Shown here: positions 21,753-27,368 of the stretch, piece after piece
Numbering within the stretch: position 1 is the first letter of the stretch
How the letters are laid out: the number at the start of each line of letters is the position of its first letter
From: a virus
Length of the DNA stretch: 27,368 nt
Reading direction: 5' to 3' (one strand)
Virus record (IMG/VR): IMGVR_UViG_3300042894_008599
Location: 1-27,368 of that record
Translations under genes and position numbers: made by a program
Notes under the pieces: model-generated
The model's input: only the letters and a program-made list of their open reading frames with translations
Databases searched by the model: none
What the model was told of the DNA's origin: nothing

Positions 21753-23425
21753 CGGGCTTGTTGTTGGATGGCGTCACCCATCTCTCGACGGGCTCCTGCT
21801 GGAATGCTGCCGACCTTCTGGACGACGTTTGCCGCCTGCTCGGCCTGCTGCATCTGCTCCTGCTGGGCGCGTTGTTGAGCCCGTGCCATCTGGATTTCTT
21901 CGATCGCTTTTTTCGACCGTATCCACGACTCGGGAAGACCCCCGTTGCGTGCGGACTCGCGGACGATCGTCGGCATGTCAAGAGCATCGACTGCCTCGGG
22001 GTAGAGCTGGATCATCGGTTGAACCATCCCCATAAATTCCATCAGGCTGCCATTTTCGCGCGCCTGCATCGCCAGCATGATCCGGTTCTTGTAGAGCATC
22101 GATGGCATCGCGATTCCCATGCGGTTGCCACCGACCACCCGCATCACACTCGGTGGCGGTGGACCAAATTGATTGTTGCGAAGTAAGACTCCGAAGACTC
22201 TCGACAACACTGGATCGAGCATCTCTGAAACCAGACGTCCGAAGATCGGCGAAAACTGCGTGAGCTTCTCGCCGGCCACGAGTGATGCCTCGGTCGCTGT
22301 CATCGGCCCGCGCTGCATCGCGCGATTGGCAAACAACTGGAAGAGATCGACGTAGAACGATTGCTCGACCTGGGTGCGCTTGTCGGCCATCCGGTCTTTC
22401 GCCACATCGTAGCGACCCGCCGTCGCCCACTCGCGCAGCATCGCCGCGCTGTTGGGATCAGTCGAATCGACGTAAGTAATCTCAAGAGCTCCTTGGCCGA
22501 TCTCTCCTTCCAGACTCGATGGCGCAATCAGTGGCGGGAATACCGACTTCTCGGTCGCTACATCGGCCAGCTCGTTGAGAAATTGAAGTTGCCGCGCATC
22601 GCCGGCAGCCAGTGTGCCTGGACCAAACCCCCAAACGCAGCGGCCAAAACGACGGAAGCGGTGGACCGCAAACGGAAATTCATCATAGCCACTTTCCTGG
22701 ACGATACTCTTTGATTTTTCGTGGACGACTACCGATTGCCACGACTTGCGCAGATTCTCGGGGTCTTCATCCTTGGCGCGATCCTTGCGCCGAGTCACCG
22801 CATGAACAAAATCGAATAGATCACTCACCGCACCTGGCTGCTTGAGCTTGCTGATGATCTCAGGCGGTAGGTTTTCTTCGCCAAACTCTTCAGCAGCCTG
22901 CTCCGCGGTCAGGTGGAGATCGCGATACAGCGCGTTGACCCGTCCCTTCGCATCTTCCGCGATGTAATAGGTCTTGATCGGTTGATGACGGAAAAACAAT
23001 TCGCCTCGATCATCCAGATCACCGCAGAACAAAGCCGCCGTGCCAAAGACCGGACTCTCGATGTAGGCTTCTTGAATTTCTTCATAAAAATTTGACGACT
23101 CGATGAACTCGCGCGCCGTCTCGCTTGCCTGGCGATAGAACCTCACCGCCTCATCATCCTTGCGCAGCTCGCGCGGTGGCTGAAACTCGAACCACATCTC
23201 TTCCCGCGGCGTCACCAGGCTAGCCAGGCCATTGGCCAGTGTCAGAGCCGCACGCCGTGGCGATGAATCAAACATCTTGTCCGACGATGGAATGTCGGGG
23301 ATTCCACCACTCGTTATCAGCCGGAATGGCATGAATAAAGCCGATAGCTCATCCCAATGCCCTTCCAATGCCGTGCGCCCACCTTTGAGTGAATCGCGCG
23401 CCTTGATTACATCTTGGCCGTTCAT
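21749..23425 (-). CDS. Portal (head-tail connector) protein
   Basis: 558 residues, close to the 536 of T7 gp8. Features: RDSLKGGRTALEGHWDELS at the N-terminus, LANGLASLVTPREEMWFEF, FYRQASETAREFIESSNFYE, FGTAALFCGDLD, RFRRFGRCVWGFGPGTLAAGDARQLQFLNELAD, GPMTATEASLVAGEKLTQFSPIFGRL, and a glutamine-rich helical C-terminus (AQQRAQQEQMQQAEQ). These match the podovirus head-to-tail connecting protein family. It forms the dodecameric DNA entry and exit ring. Its start overlaps the proline-rich small gene (ATGA) and its stop overlaps the next gene. No frameshift is visible. Confidence 0.92.
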   Translation of the reverse strand: MNGQDVIKARDSLKGGRTALEGHWDELSALFMPFRLITSGGIPDIPSSDKMFDSSPRRAALTLANGLASLVTPREEMWFEFQPPRELRKDDEAVRFYRQASETAREFIESSNFYEEIQEAYIESPVFGTAALFCGDLDDRGELFFRHQPIKTYYIAEDAKGRVNALYRDLHLTAEQAAEEFGEENLPPEIISKLKQPGAVSDLFDFVHAVTRRKDRAKDEDPENLRKSWQSVVVHEKSKSIVQESGYDEFPFAVHRFRRFGRCVWGFGPGTLAAGDARQLQFLNELADVATEKSVFPPLIAPSSLEGEIGQGALEITYVDSTDPNSAAMLREWATAGRYDVAKDRMADKRTQVEQSFYVDLFQLFANRAMQRGPMTATEASLVAGEKLTQFSPIFGRLVSEMLDPVLSRVFGVLLRNNQFGPPPPSVMRVVGGNRMGIAMPSMLYKNRIMLAMQARENGSLMEFMGMVQPMIQLYPEAVDALDMPTIVRESARNGGLPESWIRSKKAIEEIQMARAQQRAQQEQMQQAEQAANVVQKVGSIPAGARREMGDAIQQQAR

Positions 23426-23637
23426 TTTGAGGTGGAGCCCAAGAATGAACTGGCAGCCGTTCCAGCCGATGGCGTCGCAACACCCAAAGGCTGCCCGCTG
23501 GCCAAAAAGGTTTTTGCGTTGCTACTGCGGTTTTTCAGCTTATCGAGTAAGCTATCTGTTGCCGTATAGGCATCAGCAGTCTTGGCAATCGGCGGGGCTG
23601 GTGGCGGCGGTGGCGGAGCTTTAGGCGAGGAACCCAT
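23422..23637 (-). CDS. Small proline-rich protein before the portal
   Basis: 71 residues: MGSSPKAPPPPPPAPPIAKT, then SLLDKLKNRSSNAKTFLASG and a Ser/Ala/Thr-rich end SFLGSTSK. Low complexity makes homology hard to judge, but small Pro-rich proteins of this kind often sit directly before podovirus portals. The stop overlaps the portal ATG by four bases, which supports a real gene. The first message position after the dyad at 23675 is this gene, 37 bases downstream. Function is unknown; it may be a minor head component or assembly factor. Confidence 0.65.
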   Translation of the reverse strand: MGSSPKAPPPPPPAPPIAKTADAYTATDSLLDKLKNRSSNAKTFLASGQPLGVATPSAGTAASSFLGSTSK

Positions 23638-23674
23638 GAGCCAAGCCTGCTAACCCTCCAGCCCATCCGTCTCC

Positions 23675-23688
23675 TTCCTAGCTGGGAA
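23675..23688. promoter_or_regulatory. TTCCTAG dyad, site 3 (before the portal pair)
   Basis: TTCCTAGCTGGGAA, six of seven palindromic pairs. It overlaps the TAG stop of the 106-residue gene and lies 37 bases before the next ATG, almost the same distance as site 1 from the fibre ATG. Regulatory function is inferred. Confidence 0.45.
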
Positions 23689-23998
23689 ATCGATAACACC
23701 TCAGTCGTCCTCGCCGGTGAAACATCAGCCAGGGCAGGGGATACGGCACCAGCCTATGCCATGCCCTCATGTCTCCCGCATAGAGCCAGACGTGCCAAGC
23801 ATCGCCCTGGTCATCGGTTTGCCATGGATCGCAGATTCTCGCCTCATCCCATTCGCTGGAAACCTGACGTCCCATCAGAAAAAAATCGTGACCGCTAAAA
23901 ACATAACCGACTTGCAGGTGCGCCTCGACCACCTCCACGAATGGATCGTTGGGGCAATGTTCGAGATGCCACCTCGCGGCTCGCTCGTATGGGCTCAT
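23678..23998 (-). CDS. Hypothetical protein between terminase and portal
   Basis: 106 residues, function not recognised. It is rich in Trp, His and Arg (ARWHLEHCPNDPF, VGYVFSGHDFFLMGRQV, AWHVWLYAGDMRAWHRLVPY) and looks like a compact globular domain without membrane segments. The start overlaps the large terminase stop (ATGA), which supports it being real and co-translated. Similar-sized uncharacterised genes occur in this slot in related podoviruses. I do not assign a role. Confidence 0.7.
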   Translation of the reverse strand: MSPYERAARWHLEHCPNDPFVEVVEAHLQVGYVFSGHDFFLMGRQVSSEWDEARICDPWQTDDQGDAWHVWLYAGDMRAWHRLVPYPLPWLMFHRRGRLRCYRFPS

Positions 23999-25305
23999 CG
24001 CGTATAGCGCCCGGCACGCGCCTTGGTCTGACGTTGGTGAGCGGGTCGATACTCGCGGATCACTTCCGCGTGACCTTTGAGGAGTCCGTTGAGCATCGCC
24101 TCGGCCAGCATTCGGAACGCGTCCGCATCATGACTTGACCAATCGTGAACAGGGTCGCTTGAATTATAAGTCTCATGCTTGGTCGTGCGCGTGTGATAAC
24201 TCTCTAGTGCCTCCAATAATGCCACCGTGGTTCCTTTCCGAAACACCATTCGCGGCATCAGCTCGACCGCCTTGTTAATCCCTGGCCATACCTCTCGGCA
24301 CCGCGGTACAATCCGAATCCCCTCCAGCCCCGCCTGCTGCATCTGCTGTTGGAAGTTGAGCCCGCTCTTCTCCTGGGCGGCTGCGTCGTGAGGAAAAAAA
24401 TGGGTGCCGTAGGGGTAGCCCTTCGCCAGCATGTGCGCCACCCGCTCGGTCGGCGTGTAGTCCAGATTCGCATCGTGGTCGATCACATGAATCTCACGCC
24501 CGACGAACTGCCAGTAAATGCAGCGAGTGTTCTTCGGACTGCCCAAGTCCCAGCTCGTATGCACCAGGCTCGACCGGTCCCAGGGGAATTCCAAAATCCT
24601 TCCCTCCCGCAGTGCAGTCTCGCAGTGCCGCGCATAGATCGCACCTGGTATGCCTACCGAGAAGTCGCACTCATACTCCTGCTGGAAAATGTCGGGGCTA
24701 GCCGTGTTGCGGCGGATGTCATCAAGCTCTTCCTCGGGAATGATCCCACTATCACTCGCCCGCAGCACCATGGAAAACCAATCCTCGGAAGTCGCCGCTA
24801 ATTGGTGCGTCCGATAGAATGCATTCCTCCCCTTGGGCGTGCCGATGAATGTCGCCCATCCCTGGTAATCGCTCAAGCAAGGACGAATCACGCTCGGCCA
24901 GGCATTCGGGTCGATGTCGGCGGACTCATCAATAATCACCCCGTCGAAGTAAATCCCCCGCATCCGCTCGTAGTTGTCACCCGAGTAGAGGCGAATCGAC
25001 GCCTTATTCGGCAGAATGATTGCTAGGTCGCTCTGGTTGATCGTCACCCCTGGTATCTGAGCACAGAAATCCTTCAGGTACGCCCACGCCACATCCTTCG
25101 CCTGGTCGCGCGTCGGCGCGATGTAAGCGTAACGCAGCGGCGGACCCTTCCGCTGATAGGTATTCGCCCGCAAAATCAAATCCTGGATGCAGGAAAACGT
25201 CTTGCCGCCGCGGCGATGCACCACCAGGCATGCCCACCGCTGCTTTCGCTCCAGATAAGCCCTGAACTGAGGACGCGGTAAAATCTCCAGCGTCACCCGC
25301 TTCAC
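23995..25305 (-). CDS. terL: Terminase large subunit
   Basis: 436 residues. The N-terminal ATPase has Walker A HRRGGKT (residues 30-36), an adenine-motif-like YIAPTRDQAKDVAW, Walker B GVIIDES (Asp126, Glu127) and the coupling motif FIGTPKGRN. The C-terminal RNase-H-like nuclease has TSWDLG (first acidic residue), a middle HDAAAQE region, and DWSSHDADAFRM (last acidic residue). It pumps and cuts DNA during packaging. The GTG start overlaps the small-subunit TGA as GTGA, with GGAGG nine bases upstream. The length is somewhat shorter than many TerL proteins (about 450-600) but all key motifs are present. Confidence 0.95.
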   Translation of the reverse strand: MKRVTLEILPRPQFRAYLERKQRWACLVVHRRGGKTFSCIQDLILRANTYQRKGPPLRYAYIAPTRDQAKDVAWAYLKDFCAQIPGVTINQSDLAIILPNKASIRLYSGDNYERMRGIYFDGVIIDESADIDPNAWPSVIRPCLSDYQGWATFIGTPKGRNAFYRTHQLAATSEDWFSMVLRASDSGIIPEEELDDIRRNTASPDIFQQEYECDFSVGIPGAIYARHCETALREGRILEFPWDRSSLVHTSWDLGSPKNTRCIYWQFVGREIHVIDHDANLDYTPTERVAHMLAKGYPYGTHFFPHDAAAQEKSGLNFQQQMQQAGLEGIRIVPRCREVWPGINKAVELMPRMVFRKGTTVALLEALESYHTRTTKHETYNSSDPVHDWSSHDADAFRMLAEAMLNGLLKGHAEVIREYRPAHQRQTKARAGRYTR

Positions 25306-25706
25306 CCGCTAAACCCTCCAATCCTCACCACCACCTCAACCTCTCCCGAATGTTCCAGGTCGATCTTGTCGCCATATCTCTTCGGCAGCATCTTGCCGGC
25401 CATCCACTTCCGAGCATCAATTTGCAGTCTCGCCTTTGCTGGATCATCGCAGGAATCTGCAATCTCCACGATCTCCATCGCAAACCTTTCCGCCTGCTCT
25501 CCTCGCGCACGCGCGTACATCCCCGCAAACTCATCATGCTGATCAAGCATTTTCAGCACCGTGGTGTAGCTAGGAAACTTCGGATCGCGACAGATGTTGA
25601 CCAGGCTTTCACCCTCGGCGATCCGCTCGCAGATTTTTCCCGACCACTCTACAATCCCAAATTTCTCAGGACGGCCGACTTTCTTCTTTGCGGGTAGCTT
25701 TGGCAT
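25302..25706 (-). CDS. terS: Terminase small subunit
   Basis: 134 residues from the ATG at 25706, which forms TGATG with the preceding stop. A TTG one codon earlier is possible but less likely. After a basic start (PKLPAKKKVGRPEKFG) comes a helix-turn-helix region (ICERIAEGESLVNICRDPK, SYTTVLKMLDQHDEF), then YARARGEQAERFAMEI, and ARLQIDARKWMAGKMLPKRYGDK, the typical signature of this small-terminase family. It recognises the packaging site and recruits the large subunit. Direct adjacency to terL confirms it. Confidence 0.9.
   Translation of the reverse strand: MPKLPAKKKVGRPEKFGIVEWSGKICERIAEGESLVNICRDPKFPSYTTVLKMLDQHDEFAGMYARARGEQAERFAMEIVEIADSCDDPAKARLQIDARKWMAGKMLPKRYGDKIDLEHSGEVEVVVRIGGFSG
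25315..25319 (-). promoter_or_regulatory. Shine-Dalgarno of terL
   Basis: GGAGG lies nine bases before the GTG start of the large terminase. It is one of only two convincing ribosome-binding sites in the window and supports the GTG call. Confidence 0.55.
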
Positions 25707-25969
25707 CAAATTAAAATCTTCGTCAGTTCCATCCTCCCGAGATCCGACAATCCATAGAAATCCTTTCCAGAGATTCTAGTGATCTCCCAGAAATCCACCA
25801 CTTGACTGTGGTGAAGGGCATTCCAAATACCAGACTGACTCGCCCCAATCAGCACCATCAATTCCCCGAATGTAACCAATCCACCCTCACCCAACTCCAT
25901 CAATACAAGCATCTGCAAGTCGCTTAACTTGCAGCGGAATTTACGAGAGATGAGGGTTCTTGGACTCAT
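25706..25969 (-). CDS. Small winged helix-turn-helix protein
   Basis: 87 residues. The arrangement LSDLQMLVLMELGEGG, then VTFGELMVLIGASQSGIWNALHHSQVV, then a wing with DFWEITRI and KDFYGLSDLGRMELTKIL, is that of a MarR/PadR-type winged helix. It probably binds DNA, either as a transcription regulator of the late genes or as an auxiliary packaging factor next to the terminase. TGATG overlaps at both ends couple it to the SSB-like gene and terS. It is a candidate binder for the TTCCTAG dyads described in this window, but that link is only inference. Confidence 0.7.
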   Translation of the reverse strand: MSPRTLISRKFRCKLSDLQMLVLMELGEGGLVTFGELMVLIGASQSGIWNALHHSQVVDFWEITRISGKDFYGLSDLGRMELTKILI

Positions 25970-26313
25970 CAGAATGGAATATCGTCGTCCTCGTCAGAAT
26001 AGGCTGGTGCCGCGGTGGTTTTAGAATGAGCCGCCTGCTCGTAGGGCGTGCGCGCCTGTGGTGCCGCCGGTGCCTGTCTCGCTTGCGGTGCCGAATGGTA
26101 TGCCCCAGGATCATGCTCCTTCTTCGGATAGAGTGACACCCACCCGCTCCACTCGGGACCGACCGGTATGCACTTCAGCTTGATGCTGACGCGTCCCTGG
26201 TCATCCGTGAATGCCTTGCCGACGTTGGTGTACTCTTTTTTCTTTTCGCCGTCTCGGTTGGTGTATTCTCCAGTCGTCGCGACGGCATCGTGGGTGTATT
26301 GGGCTTTGGCCAT
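25969..26313 (-). CDS. SSB-like single-stranded-DNA-binding protein
   Basis: 114 residues. The first 70 form a small beta-rich region: YTHDAVATTGEYTNRDGEKK, VGKAFTDDQGRVSIKLKCIP, GWVSLYPKK. A disordered Ala/Pro/Gln/Ser linker follows, and the protein ends SDEDDDIPF. The final DDDIPF is identical to the end of the E. coli SSB tail that recruits replication and repair enzymes. The size and layout match compact phage SSB-like OB-fold proteins. It should coat single-stranded DNA and recruit host partners. It is preceded by an A-rich leader without Shine-Dalgarno and overlaps the next gene as TGATG. Confidence 0.75.
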   Translation of the reverse strand: MAKAQYTHDAVATTGEYTNRDGEKKKEYTNVGKAFTDDQGRVSIKLKCIPVGPEWSGWVSLYPKKEHDPGAYHSAPQARQAPAAPQARTPYEQAAHSKTTAAPAYSDEDDDIPF

Positions 26314-26343
26314 TTCGTTATTTTTTCGGTTTGATTTTCAGGT

Positions 26344-26739
26344 TTACTGGCAAGATTCGCAGTTTTCGTCGCCCACCTGGCAGGCTTGAGATGGATCAAG
26401 TTCTCCCCAATCCTCATCAATATCGTCAGCAGGCTGATCCTTGACGAACTGGCCATTGACCATGGTGCCGGTGCGCCCCTCGATCTCCGCATACGCTGCC
26501 TGCGCACAATACCGAATCGTGGTGCCGGCTCTCTCAGCCATCAGCGTGAGGACAACAAAACAATCGCCGATCCCATCGACCAGACCATCGAAGTCTTTAG
26601 CGCTCCAGGCATCAACAATTTCCAGATACTCCTCGCGCAGCTTGTCGATCTGACCCGATACCGTTCCCGTGCCATGCACTCCGGTGATTCCCTTGTCATC
26701 TCCCCAGGCAATGATTTTCTCAATAAGTTCGTCGGTCAT
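26344..26739 (-). CDS. MazG-like nucleotide pyrophosphohydrolase
   Basis: 131 residues from the ATG at 26739. A TTG at 26787 would add 16 lysine-rich residues (VEEKKHAGLESKFKK) and is possible, but the conserved fold begins at DELIEKIIAWGDDKGI. Helix motifs: LREEYLEIVDA with the E-E-x-x-E metal ligands, and GLVDGIGDCFVVLTLMAERAG with the D-x-x-D pair. This is the all-alpha NTP pyrophosphohydrolase pattern seen in phage MazG proteins, which hydrolyse (d)NTPs or alarmone-type nucleotides to protect phage metabolism. The C-terminus is acidic with three cysteines (QACQVGDENCESCQ), not part of the usual fold. Substrate cannot be read from sequence. Confidence 0.75.
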   Translation of the reverse strand: MTDELIEKIIAWGDDKGITGVHGTGTVSGQIDKLREEYLEIVDAWSAKDFDGLVDGIGDCFVVLTLMAERAGTTIRYCAQAAYAEIEGRTGTMVNGQFVKDQPADDIDEDWGELDPSQACQVGDENCESCQ

Positions 26740-26798
26740 TTTTTTGAATTTAGATTCCAATCCTGCATGCTTTTTCTCCTCTACCAAGTAGCGGTGAT

Positions 26799-27245
26799 CT
26801 AATTTTGAGCAAATGCCTGCCGCCAGCTCTCACAAATCTGCCGCCAGCGTTCGGCTTCGGCCTGCCACTGGTGGCGTTCGCGCACCAACGCACTGTGGCC
26901 AGACTGCCAGATTTGGCATGCGTTGCGGGCTTCGGCTAGCTGCTTACGTATCTCGTTCAACTGACTTTCTTGCAGCTTGAAGAGATCCCGCCGGAAATCT
27001 AAATCGAATAGAGCTTCATCGCGCTCTTTAATCGCTCCAAGCAGACTGCCTTCGGCCACTTCCTTCCACTCATCCCGCTCGCGTTCGAGCTTGCGGGCAA
27101 ATTCATCCCACGGTAGTGGGGCATCCATCAACGAACTAAATGTATCGTACTGCATATTGTACGCCCACGCTTCGTCGTTTGCATCAGTTTCAGGTGTATT
27201 AGATTCCGTACAGGATTCAGTGTTTTTGTGTAGTTTATCAGTCAT
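26799..27245 (-). CDS. Coiled-coil hypothetical protein
   Basis: 148 residues, function not recognised. After a polar, probably disordered start (SCTESNTPETDANDE) comes PWDEFARKLERERDEWKEVAEG and then long heptad-like helices (FRRDLFKLQESQLNEIRKQL, RERHQWQAEAERWRQICESW). Proteins with the 'FARxLERERDE' pattern are common as small phage accessory genes of unknown role. It lies 11 bases before the longest MazG frame (59 before the preferred start). The ATG at 27245 follows short CCTGAA repeats and no Shine-Dalgarno. Confidence 0.65.
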   Translation of the reverse strand: MTDKLHKNTESCTESNTPETDANDEAWAYNMQYDTFSSLMDAPLPWDEFARKLERERDEWKEVAEGSLLGAIKERDEALFDLDFRRDLFKLQESQLNEIRKQLAEARNACQIWQSGHSALVRERHQWQAEAERWRQICESWRQAFAQN

Positions 27246-27266
27246 TCAGGTTTCAGGGTTCGGGCT

Positions 27267-27368
27267 TCAGGGCTCATAGTATTCAGCAATAAAATCTAGA
27301 ATGATTCTCAGTGAAATCAATACCGTAGAACAGATAAAGGCAGTAACAATAATGATTGAGTAGTCGCT
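27267..27368 (-). CDS. 3' end of a possible membrane protein (truncated by the window)
   Basis: The frame is open from the window edge for 33 codons and then stops with TGA at 27269..27267. It encodes SDYSIIIVTAFICSTVLISL, then RIILDFIAEYYEP. The first part is a plausible membrane helix with a polar C-terminus. No start is visible, so this is either the end of a larger gene or a small membrane protein whose start lies outside. Chance open frame cannot be excluded. Confidence 0.35.
   Translation of the reverse strand, partial: SDYSIIIVTAFICSTVLISLRIILDFIAEYYEP

Noticed and set aside
23540-23666. Small frame starting at an ATG after GGAAGGAGACGG near 23666
   Set aside because: Although a Shine-Dalgarno-like sequence precedes it, the product is Arg-rich, overlaps the proline-rich gene in another frame and has no coupling to the portal.
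26740-26787. TTG start for the MazG-like gene at 26787
   Set aside because: It adds a lysine-rich stretch outside the conserved fold and has no ribosome-binding site. The ATG at 26739 starts right before the first conserved helix. It remains possible.
1-27368. tRNA genes, integrase, attachment sites, phage RNA polymerase, insertion sequences
   Set aside because: I looked for cloverleaf-like segments, recombinase motifs, polymerase motifs and terminal inverted repeats and saw none. A tRNA scan and profile search of the complete genome would decide.

Overview
The window is the late (packaging, virion and lysis) region of a tailed dsDNA phage with a podovirus-type, T7-like head and short-tail gene order. 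Every gene I accept lies on the minus strand, so the operon reads from position 27368 down to position 1. GC is roughly 55-60% by eye, with clear low-GC islands inside three structural genes. No integrase, repressor, RNA polymerase, DNA polymerase, tRNA or CRISPR array is seen. The host cannot be named from this sequence. Strong Shine-Dalgarno sequences are found at only two starts, which may hint at a host that relies little on them.

Layout in transcription order. (1) 27368-25706: a truncated membrane-protein tail, a coiled-coil protein, a MazG-like nucleotide pyrophosphohydrolase, a single-stranded-DNA-binding-like protein ending DDDIPF, and a small winged-helix protein. (2) 25706-21459: small and large terminase, two small proteins, portal, and a Bbp19-like small protein. 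(3) 21462-19243: scaffold, a strong intrinsic terminator, a structured 5' leader, the major capsid protein and a second terminator. (4) 19200-12762: tail adaptor (T7 gp11-like), a large tail nozzle (gp12-like) with a low-GC insertion, a cupin-like protein, a gp14-like internal protein, and a gp15-like internal protein carrying a lysozyme domain at its C-terminus. (5) 12755-4176: one 2859-residue protein in the position of T7 gp16. It combines HEXXH metallopeptidase, RadC/JAB, ADP-ribosyltransferase-like and kinase-like regions with a conserved internal-virion/DNA-ejection-type C-terminus. (6) 4119-1: a tail fibre with an SGNH esterase-like domain, a conserved hypothetical protein, two small membrane proteins and a CHAP-type endolysin.

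Most junctions are ATGA, GTGA, TGATG or TAATG overlaps, so translation is probably coupled through long polycistronic messages. Punctuation appears at three places that share a TTCCTAG-N-T-R-GGAA dyad: before the proline-rich/portal pair, before the capsid leader and before the tail fibre. The most interesting items are the giant multi-enzyme virion protein, whose modules are each followed or preceded by an FS(L/M) tag, and the capsid leader, where a short open reading frame stops inside a segment that can pair either upstream or with the region just before the capsid start codon.
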